Origin: Arenibacterium halophilum
GTDB taxonomy: Bacteria; Pseudomonadota; Alphaproteobacteria; Rhodobacterales; Rhodobacteraceae
Assembly (NCBI RefSeq): GCF_005938225.1
Contig: NZ_VCPC01000001.1
Coordinates: 496,001-560,000, forward strand
Direction: 5' to 3'
DNA: 64,000 nt
Part shown: positions 31,520 to 40,629 of the stretch, piece by piece
How the letters are laid out: each line of letters opens with the position of its first letter
Numbering within the stretch: position 1 is the first letter of the stretch
Program-made: the position numbers and the translations under genes
Notes under the pieces: model-generated
Database searches by the model: none
What the model saw: only the letters and a program-made list of their open reading frames with translations
Told to the model about the DNA's origin: nothing

Positions 31520-33052
31520 TTACAGCGGAATGTTGTCGTGCTTCTTCCACGGGTTTGTCAGCTTCTTGTTGCGCAGCGACGCAAAGGCCCGCGCAACGCG
31601 GCGACGTGTGGAATGGGGCATGATCACCTCGTCGATGAAGCCCTTTTCGGCCGCGACAAAAGGGTTCGCGAACCGGTCTTCATAGTCGCGCGTATGGGCC
31701 GCGATCTTCTCGGCGTCGCCCAGATCGGCGCGGTGGATGATCTCGGTCGCGCCCTTGGCGCCCATCACGGCAATTTCAGCCGTGGGCCAGGCATAGTTGA
31801 AATCACCCCGGATGTGTTTCGACGCCATCACGTCATAGGCGCCGCCATAGGCCTTGCGGGTGATCACCGTCACCTTCGGCACCGTCGCCTCGCCATAGGC
31901 GAACAGCAGCTTGGCACCATGCTTGATGACGCCGCCGTATTCCTGCCCGGTGCCGGGCAGGAAGCCGGGCACGTCGACAAAGGTCAGGATCGGGATTTCA
32001 AAACAGTCGCAGAACCGCACGAAGCGCGCAGCCTTGCGTGAACTGTCGATGTCCAGACAGCCCGCCAGCACCATCGGCTGGTTCGCCACCACGCCCACGG
32101 TCTGACCTTCCAGACGGATGAACCCGGTGATGATGTTCTTGGCGAAATCCTCCTGGATCTCATAGAAATCGCCTTCGTCCGCCGTTTTGACGATCAGTTC
32201 CTTCATGTCATAGGGCGAATTGGCATTTTCCGGGATCAGCGTATCAAGGCTGGCCTCGACCCGGTCGGGTTCGTCGAAGAACGGCCGAACCGGGGGCTTT
32301 TCGCGATTGTTGAGAGGCAGGAAATCCACCAGCCGCCGCACCTCGGCCAGCGCCTCGACATCGTTCTCGAACGCCCCGTCGGCCACGCTGGATTTCTTGG
32401 TGTGGGTCGAGGCCCCGCCAAGCTCCTCGGCCGTCACCACCTCGTTCGTCACAGTTTTCACCACGTCGGGTCCGGTCACGAACATGTAGGAGGTATCGCG
32501 CACCATGAAGATGAAATCGGTCATCGCGGGCGAATAGACCGCGCCACCGGCACAGGGGCCCATGATGACACTGATCTGGGGCACCACGCCGCTGGCCATG
32601 ATGTTGCGTTGAAACACCTCGGCATAGCCCGCAAGGCTGGCCACGCCTTCCTGAATGCGCGCGCCGCCGGAATCGTTGATCCCGATCACCGGCGCACCGT
32701 TCTGCATCGCCATATCCATGATCTTGCAGATCTTCTGGGCGTGGGTCTCCGACAGCGACCCGCCGAAGACGGTGAAATCCTGACTGAAAACATAGACCAT
32801 GCGGCCGTTGATCGTGCCCCAGCCGGTAACCACGCCATCGCCTGCCGGGCGCTGCTTTTCCATCCCGAAGTCGGTGCAGCGATGGGCCACGAACATATCG
32901 AACTCTTCAAAGCTGCCTTCATCCAGTAGCAACTCGATCCGCTCGCGCGCCGTCAGCTTGCCCCGCTTGTGCTGCGCGTCGATCCGCGCCTGCCCGCCGC
33001 CAAGCCGCGCTTCGGCACGACGGGTTTCCAGCTCTGTCAGGATGTCTTTCAT
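31520..33052 (-). CDS. pccB: Propionyl-CoA carboxylase beta subunit (carboxyltransferase)
   Basis: Transfers the carboxyl group from biotin to propionyl-CoA. The 510-residue product has the two crotonase-like halves of acyl-CoA carboxyltransferases: [17 protein letters not shown] and [14 protein letters not shown] in the first, [17 protein letters not shown] and [14 protein letters not shown] in the second. It starts at the ATG at 33052 ([12 protein letters not shown]); an upstream in-frame start would add eight residues. The divergent upstream gap carries TTTGCAAA operator-like sites, consistent with control by the ScfR-type regulator at 35983. Confidence 0.95.
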   Translation of the reverse strand: MKDILTELETRRAEARLGGGQARIDAQHKRGKLTARERIELLLDEGSFEEFDMFVAHRCTDFGMEKQRPAGDGVVTGWGTINGRMVYVFSQDFTVFGGSLSETHAQKICKIMDMAMQNGAPVIGINDSGGARIQEGVASLAGYAEVFQRNIMASGVVPQISVIMGPCAGGAVYSPAMTDFIFMVRDTSYMFVTGPDVVKTVTNEVVTAEELGGASTHTKKSSVADGAFENDVEALAEVRRLVDFLPLNNREKPPVRPFFDEPDRVEASLDTLIPENANSPYDMKELIVKTADEGDFYEIQEDFAKNIITGFIRLEGQTVGVVANQPMVLAGCLDIDSSRKAARFVRFCDCFEIPILTFVDVPGFLPGTGQEYGGVIKHGAKLLFAYGEATVPKVTVITRKAYGGAYDVMASKHIRGDFNYAWPTAEIAVMGAKGATEIIHRADLGDAEKIAAHTRDYEDRFANPFVAAEKGFIDEVIMPHSTRRRVARAFASLRNKKLTNPWKKHDNIPL

Positions 33053-33121
33053 CGGTGCGCTACCCTTTTCTGGCAATTCGCGCGCACCCTAGCCGCAGTG
33101 CCGACAAGGCCAAAGCGGAAT

Positions 33122-33177
33122 CTGGCAAATTTGCAAATATGATGATTTGCGAAAATCAATATTTGCAAATCAGCAAA
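33122..33177. promoter_or_regulatory. Phased TTTGCAAA operator upstream of pccB
   Basis: TTTGCAAA (33130-33137), TTTGCGAA (33146-33153) and TTTGCAAA (33162-33169) are spaced exactly 16 bases start to start. Weaker sites CTGGCAAA (33122) and TCAGCAAA (33170) abut the ends. The known PccR site in Rhodobacter sphaeroides is reported as TTTGCAAA-N4-TTTGCAAA upstream of pccB. The region is shared with the divergent RTX protease gene. Confidence 0.75.
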
Positions 33178-33274
33178 TTGCTGCATGCGCGCAATAGTTC
33201 GCCATACCGCCAGTTCAGGGGAATGATTTCAAAACGAACATCGGCTAAGAATAACAAAACGGACGGAGGCAGCC

Positions 33275-34597
33275 ATGACGACCGACGAAATTATCGAAGC
33301 CATGCAGTTTTCGCTGGTGTCAGACCGCGTGATGTTCACGACCACCGGCCGCTATACACTGACATATCAATACGAGGGTTACGCCGAGCCGGTGGATTAC
33401 CCGTCGAGTTCCACCTTCACTGGCTGGACGCCCCTTTCGACGGCCGAGCGCGCGGCATTCGAGGCGCAGCTGGCGCACATCGAAACCTTTCTGAACGTCG
33501 ATTTCGTCGAAGTCACCGGCAGCAGCGACCCCGACATCAACGTCGGCAAGGTTACGATCCCTGGCAACACCATCGGCTATGGCGGGCTGTCCGTGCGCTA
33601 CACTTACGGGTCAGGCGGCCAACCCGACACCATAACCTCGGTCGATTCCTTCGTGGTCTACGACAACACGCTCGACATTTCCGCCGACTCGCGCGTGTCG
33701 CTTATCCTGCATGAACTTGGCCATGCGCTGGGAATGAAACACCCGTTCAGCGCCCCCGCCCTGCCCACCGATCAGGACACCAACAAATACACGCTGATGT
33801 CCTACACCGTGAACCCCGACACCGGCACCGATGCCGATGCGATGATGATCTACGATATTCTCGCGCTGCAGGATCTGTGGGGCGCGGCTGACTACAACGA
33901 GGGCAACACCACATACTCTGGCGGCCGCGCTGATACGATCGACGTGATCTGGGACAGCGGCGGCAAAGACACCATCGACGCCTCGGGCCAGTCATCCGGC
34001 GTGCGGATCGACCTGAACGAGGGTGCCTTTTCCAACCTTTCGGGGCGCGATGACATGGCCATCGCCTATGGAACGGTTATCGAAAACGCCACCGGAGGCA
34101 GCGGCGACGACGTCATTACCGGCAACGCCTTTATCAACAAGCTGCGCGGCAACAACGGCAACGATTCCATCGACGGCGGTGGCCGCAAAGACAGCATCTG
34201 GGGCGGTGTCGGAAAGGATGTTCTGTCGGGCGGCGCCGCCGACGATCGTCTCTGGGGCGGCAGCGGACGCGACAGGCTGCGGGGCGATAACGGCGATGAT
34301 CTGCTGCGCGGTGGCGGCGCACGTGACCGCATAGAAGGTGGACGCGGCGACGACATGATGTATGGGAATGCAGGCAATGACGTGTTCATCTATCGCAGCG
34401 GCCACGGCGCCGACGTGATCGCCGACTTTTCTGCCGGGAGCGATGCGGTCCGGTTCTTCCGGTTGGGCGACACCGCCAGCGTTCTGTCCGCAGCCAGTGA
34501 CGTGAATGGCGACGTGTTGTTTGATTTCGGCGGCGGCAACAGCCTGACGGTTCAGGGCGTGACGCTTGCCCAGATCACCGACGATATCCTGGCATGA
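33275..34597 (+). CDS. M10 serralysin-type metalloprotease with RTX repeats
   Basis: A 440-residue predicted secreted zinc protease. HELGHALGMKH (His146, His150, His156) is the metzincin zinc motif, and YTLMSYT the Met-turn. Residues about 265-370 hold Ca2+-binding GGxGxDxUx repeats (for example GGSGDDVI, GNNGNDSI, GGRGDDMMYGNAGNDVF). It has no N-terminal signal peptide, as expected for type I secretion through a C-terminal signal. No type I secretion genes are nearby. GGAGG precedes the ATG. It is divergent from pccB. Confidence 0.9.
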   Translation: MTTDEIIEAMQFSLVSDRVMFTTTGRYTLTYQYEGYAEPVDYPSSSTFTGWTPLSTAERAAFEAQLAHIETFLNVDFVEVTGSSDPDINVGKVTIPGNTIGYGGLSVRYTYGSGGQPDTITSVDSFVVYDNTLDISADSRVSLILHELGHALGMKHPFSAPALPTDQDTNKYTLMSYTVNPDTGTDADAMMIYDILALQDLWGAADYNEGNTTYSGGRADTIDVIWDSGGKDTIDASGQSSGVRIDLNEGAFSNLSGRDDMAIAYGTVIENATGGSGDDVITGNAFINKLRGNNGNDSIDGGGRKDSIWGGVGKDVLSGGAADDRLWGGSGRDRLRGDNGDDLLRGGGARDRIEGGRGDDMMYGNAGNDVFIYRSGHGADVIADFSAGSDAVRFFRLGDTASVLSAASDVNGDVLFDFGGGNSLTVQGVTLAQITDDILA

Positions 34598-34696
34598 CGG
34601 TGTCAGCCGCACGGCCACAGATAACGTAGCGACAAATTTTCGGGCATATGTGCTTGTGCAATGGACATTTCACAGAGCAAGCTTTAACCCCGATAC

Positions 34697-35911
34697 ATGC
34701 AAACGACACGTATTTCCCGTTTTCTCGACAGATCCACACCGCCGCATGTTTCGACGCTGATCCTGGCAACGGGGCTGGCGGCGCTTGGCATGAACATCTT
34801 TCTGCCCAGCCTGCCGCGGATGACCGAGTATTTTCAGACCGATTATCGGGTGATGCAGCTTTCGGTTGCGCTTTATCTTGGGATGAACGGGCTGCTGAAC
34901 GTCATCATCGGCCCGATCTCGGACAGTATGGGCCGCCGCCCCGTGATTCTATGGGGCATCGCGCTGTTCCTTCTGGCCACGCTTGCCTGCATCTACGCCC
35001 CCACGGCCGAGCTGTTCCTTCTGGCCCGAATGGCTCAGGCGGTCATTGCCGTTACGATGGTTCTCAGCCGCGCCGCCATCCGCGATGTCTATTCGCAGGA
35101 CGAAGCCGCCAGCCGCATTGGCTATGTGACGATGGGCATGGCCGTGGTGCCGATGTTTGGCCCCGCGATCGGCGGCGTGCTTGACGCCCTCCTTGGCTGG
35201 CAATCGAATTTCTGGCTCTTGCTGATCCTTGGTGCCGTGATGCTCTGGATCACATGGCGGGACTTCGGCGAAACCGCCACCAAAAGCGGAAAGACACTGG
35301 TTCAGCAATTCCGCGACTACCCCGAGCTGTTCCTGTCGCCAAGGTTCTGGGGCTACACGATGGCCTGCGCGCTCACGTCGGGCTGCTTTTTCGCCTATCT
35401 CGGCGGCGCACCCTATGTGGGGACCGAAGTGTACGGCCTGTCGTCCGGGGTCTTCGGCCTGTTCTTCGGCAGCCCCGCCGTCGGGTATTTTGTCGGAAAT
35501 TTCCTGACCGGGCGCTATGCCGTTCGATACGGGGTGAACCGCATGGTCCTTTGGGGCAGCCTGACCATCACGGCCGCACTCTGCGTGTCTCTGGCGCTCA
35601 CCCTCGCCGGGCATGACACGGCCGTCGTGTTCTTCGGCTTCATGTGCTTCGTGGGGCTGGGCAACGGGCTGTGCATTCCAAATGCGACCGCCGGCGCACT
35701 GAGCGTGCGCCCCCACCTTGCAGGCAGCGCCGCCGGCCTCAGCGCGGCCATCATGCTGGGCGGCGGCGCCGCGATGAGTGCCATTGCCGGGATGCTTCTG
35801 AAACCCGGCGTTGGCGCGGCACCGCTGATCGCCACGATGCTGGTTACGGCCGCATTGGGCATTGTCGCCATCACGGTGGTGATCCTGCGCGAGCGGCAAT
35901 TGCGGCTTTAG
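34697..35911 (+). CDS. Bcr/CflA-type MFS drug-resistance transporter
   Basis: A 404-residue inner-membrane exporter with 12 predicted helices. Motif A of the MFS is visible in the first intracellular loop (IIGPISDSMGRRPVILWG), as is SRAAIRDVYSQDEAASRIGYVTM, typical of the Bcr/CflA subfamily. It should export small drugs or metabolites in exchange for protons. It lies between the RTX protease and the ScfR regulator. The C-terminus ends ILRERQLRL. The adjacent regulator begins 72 bases later, with a TTTGCAAA site between. Confidence 0.88.
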   Translation: MQTTRISRFLDRSTPPHVSTLILATGLAALGMNIFLPSLPRMTEYFQTDYRVMQLSVALYLGMNGLLNVIIGPISDSMGRRPVILWGIALFLLATLACIYAPTAELFLLARMAQAVIAVTMVLSRAAIRDVYSQDEAASRIGYVTMGMAVVPMFGPAIGGVLDALLGWQSNFWLLLILGAVMLWITWRDFGETATKSGKTLVQQFRDYPELFLSPRFWGYTMACALTSGCFFAYLGGAPYVGTEVYGLSSGVFGLFFGSPAVGYFVGNFLTGRYAVRYGVNRMVLWGSLTITAALCVSLALTLAGHDTAVVFFGFMCFVGLGNGLCIPNATAGALSVRPHLAGSAAGLSAAIMLGGGAAMSAIAGMLLKPGVGAAPLIATMLVTAALGIVAITVVILRERQLRL

Positions 35912-35931
35912 AACCCGCTTGCCCGGGTAAG

Positions 35932-35969
35932 TTTGCAAATCTATGCTTCGCCAAAAGCAAAGTCGCAAA
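35932..35969. promoter_or_regulatory. TTTGCAAA-type sites upstream of the ScfR regulator
   Basis: One perfect TTTGCAAA (35932-35939) is followed by TCGCCAAA at 35948 (16 bases on, 5/8 match) and GTCGCAAA at 35962 (6/8). They lie just upstream of the start at 35983 and may allow autoregulation. Weaker than the pccB set. Confidence 0.5.
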
Positions 35970-35982
35970 CCCGGGAGAGTCC

Positions 35983-37383
35983 ATGCCCGCACAGAAACTC
36001 TACGCTGGCGCGAAGCTGCGCGAAATCCGATCGCGCATCGGGCTGACGCAGAAGGATTTTGCGACCAAGCTGGGCGTGTCGCTGCCCTACCTGAACCAGA
36101 TGGAAAACAACAACCGCCCCGTCAGCACCACCGTGGTGCTGGCCCTGGCGCGGGAATTCGGCCTTGATGTGACCGAACTGACAACCGGCGACAGCGAACG
36201 CCTTGTCAGTGACATGCGCGAAGCGCTGGCCGACCCGCTTTTTACCGAAACCTCGCCCCCACTGGCCGACCTGCGGCTGGCCGCCTCGAACGCACCGGCC
36301 CTGTCACATGCCTTTCTTGAATTGCACCGCGCCTATCGCCAGACCCACGAACGGCTTGCCTCGCTGGACGAAGCGCTGGGCCGCGAAGGCGCCCGCACCC
36401 GCGCCAGCCCCTGGGAGGAAGTGCGCGATTTCTTCCACTACTGCGACAACTACATCGACGCGGTGGACCGCGCGGCAGAACATTTCGCCAAGGGCGCATC
36501 AGAGGGCCGCAGCATCCGCGATCTGGCAATCGAGCGCCTCGCCCGGCATGGCGTCACTGTCTCCATCGCAGAAATCGACGCGCTGCGCCGGTTCGATCCG
36601 CACGCCCGTGTCCTGACACTCTCGGCGCGGGCCGCGCCGCAGACACAGCTGTTTCAGATGCTGCTGCAACTGGCCCTGGTCGGACAGGACACGCTGATCG
36701 AAGCCACGCTCGACCTTGCCCGCTTTCGCAGCGACGAGGCCCGCGCCATCGCGAAGATTGGTCTTGCGAATTACTTCGCAGGCGCGGCCCTGATGCCCTA
36801 CGCCGCCTTCCTTGCCGCCGCGCAAAGCTGCCGCCACGATCTCGAAATCCTCGCCGCCCGTTTCGAGGCGTCGATCGAACAGGTCTGCCACCGCCTGTCG
36901 ACCCTGCAACGCCCAGGCGCCAAGGGCATTCCATTCTTCTTCGTGCGGGTCGATCAGGCCGGCACCATCACCAAACGCCATAGCGCCACCCGGCTGCAAT
37001 TTGCCCGCTTCGGCGGCGCCTGCCCGCTCTGGAACGTGCATCGCGCGTTCGAGACCCCGGGTCGCTTCCTGCGCCAACTGGCGGAAACGCCGGACGGAGT
37101 GCGCTACATCAGCCTCGCGCGCGATGTCTCGAAACCGGGCGGCAGCTATGGGGCGCCCGTCCGTCGCTTTGCCGTTGCACTCGGGTGCGAAGTGCGCCAC
37201 GCGCCCTCGCTTGTCTATGCCGACACACTCGACATCACTAAGGCCACGGCCTTCGAGCCCATCGGCATTTCCTGTCGCATCTGTGACCGCCGCAAATGCC
37301 ACCAGCGATCGGTTCCGCCGCTTGAACGGCGGCTGACCATCGACACCGACGAACGCGGCGTCCTGCCCTACGAGGTGCTCTGA
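35983..37383 (+). CDS. pccR: ScfR-family short-chain acyl-CoA regulator (PccR-like)
   Basis: A 466-residue transcription factor. N-terminal XRE helix-turn-helix at residues about 8-65 (KLREIRSRIGLTQKDFATKLGVS). The C-terminal DUF2083-like region contains GISCRICDRRKCHQRS, a Cys cluster typical of ScfR/RamB-type proteins. In Rhodobacter sphaeroides the homologue PccR senses propionyl-CoA status and controls pccB. The nearby pcc genes and TTTGCAAA sites make the same role likely. The start follows GGGAG. A family member could instead control glyoxylate-type genes. Confidence 0.88.
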   Translation: MPAQKLYAGAKLREIRSRIGLTQKDFATKLGVSLPYLNQMENNNRPVSTTVVLALAREFGLDVTELTTGDSERLVSDMREALADPLFTETSPPLADLRLAASNAPALSHAFLELHRAYRQTHERLASLDEALGREGARTRASPWEEVRDFFHYCDNYIDAVDRAAEHFAKGASEGRSIRDLAIERLARHGVTVSIAEIDALRRFDPHARVLTLSARAAPQTQLFQMLLQLALVGQDTLIEATLDLARFRSDEARAIAKIGLANYFAGAALMPYAAFLAAAQSCRHDLEILAARFEASIEQVCHRLSTLQRPGAKGIPFFFVRVDQAGTITKRHSATRLQFARFGGACPLWNVHRAFETPGRFLRQLAETPDGVRYISLARDVSKPGGSYGAPVRRFAVALGCEVRHAPSLVYADTLDITKATAFEPIGISCRICDRRKCHQRSVPPLERRLTIDTDERGVLPYEVL

Positions 37384-37405
37384 CCCAGCCCCAACGTGGC
37401 TCGAT

Positions 37406-37526
37406 CGCGCTGACGCGCGATGCCTCCGGCGGGGATATTTGGACCCCAAAGAAGCAGGGAGTCTTCCCGCTTCACCATCGTGAAAATACTCCGGGGGAGT
37501 CCCGCAGGGACGGGGGCAGCGCCCCC
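37406..37526 (+). repeat. Interspersed palindromic repeat, copy 3 (full)
   Basis: CGCGCTGACGCGCG, CCTCCGGCGGGGATATTTGG, CCCCAAAGAA, then AAAATACTCCGGGGGAGTCC and GGGGGCAGCGCCCCC. It separates the convergent pccR and SNase-like genes. Confidence 0.85.
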
Positions 37527-37533
37527 TGGCCCG

Positions 37534-38202
37534 CTATCGTTTCGCGCGACGCCACCCTGCGGCGCGCGCCTCAGCTTCCGAGCAGAACCAGCGCTCCCCC
37601 TTGTGCGGCGAAATTCGAGTCTTGGAATAGTGGTCCTGCCGCGGCACGTGATAGATCCGCTCACCTTTGGACGAGATATTGCCCTTGATCGAACAGCTAT
37701 GTTGCGACGACTGCGCCGGAACTTTCACGACCTTGCGTTGCGCGGTGCGGAACTCGGCGGGGCGCATCGTCTCGGCCCCATGAATGCCGACACCGGATAC
37801 CACCGCGCGCTTTTCGTCCAGATCGTAATCCATCGAGTATTTGCGGTAGGCAAAGGCAAGCCCCTGCTGCACCATCTCGCGCCCGGCATCTGCGCCATTG
37901 ACCTGACAACGCGCAACAACACGTTGATATCGGTCAACTGTGACCGCATGGCAGTCAGCGGTTCGCCCGTGATACAGACGGGCTGTCTCATCCGTCGTCC
38001 ACTGACCGCAGGGCCAGTCCGAGGAATCCGCGCGGCGACAGGTCTGATCGCGCTCGGGCGCATCAATGCCGAACAGCCGCACGCGCACGCCGCCGACATC
38101 CCAGGTATCGGCGTCGATCACCCTGATACGGCCCGCGGGGTCCGCGCTTGCGACCGAGCCGGCCAGGACCGCAAGAACAAGCCATGAACAAATTCTTAAC
38201 AT
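37534..38202 (-). CDS. Staphylococcal-nuclease-like (thermonuclease) secreted protein
   Basis: A 222-residue predicted secreted nuclease. Signal peptide about residues 1-20 (LVLAVLAGSVASADP). The SNase core has RVIDADTWDVGGVRVRLFGIDAPE with metal-binding Asp and active Arg/Glu residues, and later DRYQRVVARCQVNG with a second Arg. The C-terminal 60 residues carry a Cys/Trp region (RWFCSEAEARAAGWRRAKR) that resembles an excalibur-like extension. GGAGG lies only one base from the ATG, so the start is odd, but no other start fits. It is convergent with pccR. Confidence 0.82.
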   Translation of the reverse strand: MLRICSWLVLAVLAGSVASADPAGRIRVIDADTWDVGGVRVRLFGIDAPERDQTCRRADSSDWPCGQWTTDETARLYHGRTADCHAVTVDRYQRVVARCQVNGADAGREMVQQGLAFAYRKYSMDYDLDEKRAVVSGVGIHGAETMRPAEFRTAQRKVVKVPAQSSQHSCSIKGNISSKGERIYHVPRQDHYSKTRISPHKGERWFCSEAEARAAGWRRAKR

Positions 38203-38247
38203 GCCTCCGGGTAAACGGAGAACATGGCTATTTCAAGGAGCGTTTCT

Positions 38248-39900
38248 CTAGCGTTGCTCGGTTTCCCAATCAGGGTGAATCCACGGTGCATCGTTAACCG
38301 GCGCCAGTGGGGCACGGCCCAACAGGTGATCCGACATCTTTTCGCCCACCAGAATCGACGGCCCATTCAGGTTGCCATTCGTGATGCGCGGAAAGATCGA
38401 ACTGTCGGCCACGCTCAGACCCTCGACCCCGATCACCCTGCCCTGCGGGTCGACCACGGCGTTCGGGTCGTCCGCGCGCCCCATCCGGCAGGTGCCGCAG
38501 GGGTGATAGGCGCTCTCGGCGTGTTCGGCGACAAATGCATCCAGATCGGCATCGCCTTGCAGATCGGCGCCGGGCTGGATTTCGTGGCGCACATAGGGTT
38601 TGAACGCCTCTTGCGCGAAAATCTCGCGGGTCAGCCGGATGCAGGCGCGGAAATCGATCCAGTCCTGCTCGGTCGACATATAATTGAACCGGATCACCGG
38701 ATCGTCACCCGGATCGGCGCTGCGCAGGGTCACCGCACCCCGGCTGGGTGACCGCATCGGCCCGACATGGGCCTGGAACCCATGCCCCTCGGCCGCCGCC
38801 TGCCCGTCATAACGCACCGCCATCGGCAGGAAATGATACTGGATATCGGGGTATTGCACCCCGGCCCGGCTGCGGATGAAGGCCGCGCTTTCGAACTGGT
38901 TCGACGCGCCAAGCCCCGTCTTGGTGAACAGCCACTGCGCCCCGATCAGCGCCTTCGAGAACACGTTCCAATGTTTATACAGCGTGATCGGCTGGCTGGC
39001 CGCCATCTGAAGGTAGATCTCCAGATGGTCCTGAAGGTTGGCCCCAACGCCCGGTCGGTCGGCGACCACCTCGATCCCATGTTCGGCCAGATGCGCGCCC
39101 GCCCCGATCCCAGACAGCATCAACAGCTTGGGTGAATTCAGCGAAGAGGCCGCAAGCACCACCTGCCGCCGCGCCCGCACGACCTGCCCGCCTTTCAGCG
39201 CAACGCCCGTGGCCCGGCCGTCTTCGATCACCACCCGTTCGACCAGCCCGCGCACCAAATCACAATTGTCGCGCTTCAGCGCCGGGCGCAGGTAGGCATT
39301 GGCCGCCGACCAGCGCCGCCCCTGCCAGACGGTCTGCTCCATCGGGCCAAAGCCTTCCTGCTTTTCGCCGTTGTAGTCGCCGGTCAGATCGTACCCCGCC
39401 TGCCGCCCGGCCTCGACAAACGCACCGAACAGCGGGTTCTCGCGCGGGCCGCGTGTCACATGCAGCGGGCCATCCTTGCCGCGCCACTCCGTGTCGCCGC
39501 CGTGGCCGCCGCTGTGCCAGTTTTCCATCCGCTTGAAATAGGGCAGCACATCGGCATAGCCCCAGCCATCGGCGCCGCTGTCGCGCCAATGTTCATAGTC
39601 CATCGCGTGGCCGCGCACATAGACCATCCCGTTGATCGAGGAGGACCCCCCGATCACCTTGCCGCGCGGACAAGCCAGACGGCGGTTGTTCAGATTGGGC
39701 TCGGGTTCCGACCGATAGCCCCAATCATAACGCGCCATGTTCATCGGATAGCTCAGCGCCGCCGGCATCTGGATGAACGGCCCCGCATCGGTGCCGCCAT
39801 GTTCGATCACCAGAACCGAGGCGCCCGCCTCACTCAGCCGATAGGCCATGGCGCATCCGGCGCTTCCGGCGCCGACAATCACAAAATCCGCTTCCATCAT
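38248..39900 (-). CDS. betA: Choline dehydrogenase
   Basis: FAD-dependent GMC oxidoreductase that oxidises choline to betaine aldehyde at the inner membrane. The 550 residues have the FAD dinucleotide motif [14 protein letters not shown] at the N-terminus, the GMC signature [14 protein letters not shown], and the C-terminal catalytic region [12 protein letters not shown]. Length matches BetA. The start overlaps the GST stop (ATGA). It is the last gene of the bet operon. Confidence 0.93.
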   Translation of the reverse strand: MMEADFVIVGAGSAGCAMAYRLSEAGASVLVIEHGGTDAGPFIQMPAALSYPMNMARYDWGYRSEPEPNLNNRRLACPRGKVIGGSSSINGMVYVRGHAMDYEHWRDSGADGWGYADVLPYFKRMENWHSGGHGGDTEWRGKDGPLHVTRGPRENPLFGAFVEAGRQAGYDLTGDYNGEKQEGFGPMEQTVWQGRRWSAANAYLRPALKRDNCDLVRGLVERVVIEDGRATGVALKGGQVVRARRQVVLAASSLNSPKLLMLSGIGAGAHLAEHGIEVVADRPGVGANLQDHLEIYLQMAASQPITLYKHWNVFSKALIGAQWLFTKTGLGASNQFESAAFIRSRAGVQYPDIQYHFLPMAVRYDGQAAAEGHGFQAHVGPMRSPSRGAVTLRSADPGDDPVIRFNYMSTEQDWIDFRACIRLTREIFAQEAFKPYVRHEIQPGADLQGDADLDAFVAEHAESAYHPCGTCRMGRADDPNAVVDPQGRVIGVEGLSVADSSIFPRITNGNLNGPSILVGEKMSDHLLGRAPLAPVNDAPWIHPDWETEQR

Positions 39901-40544
39901 CCGGCCTCCGGGTGCCGCAGGGGGCTGTAGTCGATCATCACTTGCCGGGCGTAGGCCGGCCGGTCGCACAGCCGGTCGTAATAGGCGCGCACGCGCGGCA
40001 GCGCGGCACGTGGGATGTCGATGTCGTAGTAACGATACAACAGGTGGCCGATCACGATGTCGGCCAGACTGAATATTCCGGTGACAAAGTCGCGGCCCTC
40101 CAGCTGATCCTCGAGCACGCCCAGCGCCTTTTCGAACCCCGCAATCGCACGGGCCAGCGCGGAGTCGTCCCGGTCGGCCGCCGCCGTGCGCACCCGCGCC
40201 CAGAAGATCGGGCCGGTGAAGGCGGTGGCGACGCTTTGCTTGCCCCATTCCGCCCACATGTCCACGCCCGCGCGCCGCGCCGGATCGGCGGGCCAGAACG
40301 CCCCGCCATCGCCGTACATCGCCGCAAGATAGCGCAGGATGGCGCAGCTTTCCCAGATCACCACCTCGCCGTCACGCAGCACGGGGACCAGCCCGTGCGG
40401 GCTCATCGCGCGGAATTCGGGCGTGTCGGTGCCGCCATGGACATGGCCGTAATCCAGCCGCTCATGCTCCAGCCCCAGCTCGGCAATGCCCCACATCACC
40501 GCCTGCACATTCGACGAGGTGGCGCGCCCGTACACCGTGATCAT
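39897..40544 (-). CDS. Glutathione S-transferase family protein
   Basis: A 215-residue soluble GST-fold protein. The thioredoxin-like domain starts [23 protein letters not shown], with Ser residues in the position of the catalytic Ser/Tyr/Cys. The cis-Pro is in HGLVPVL, followed by [11 protein letters not shown], the glutathione-binding Glu-Ser pair. A helical C-terminal domain follows. It lies inside the bet operon between betB and betA and overlaps betA by four bases. No role in betaine synthesis is known to me; it may handle stress or an aldehyde side product. Confidence 0.88.
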   Translation of the reverse strand: MITVYGRATSSNVQAVMWGIAELGLEHERLDYGHVHGGTDTPEFRAMSPHGLVPVLRDGEVVIWESCAILRYLAAMYGDGGAFWPADPARRAGVDMWAEWGKQSVATAFTGPIFWARVRTAAADRDDSALARAIAGFEKALGVLEDQLEGRDFVTGIFSLADIVIGHLLYRYYDIDIPRAALPRVRAYYDRLCDRPAYARQVMIDYSPLRHPEAG

Positions 40545-40629
40545 GCGCGCGCCCCGGCCCGTTCTGCGTCGCCTCGCGGCGCACAGCATGACAGCGCGCG
40601 GTAGCGCACCTTTTGGTTGCGCTGCGCCA

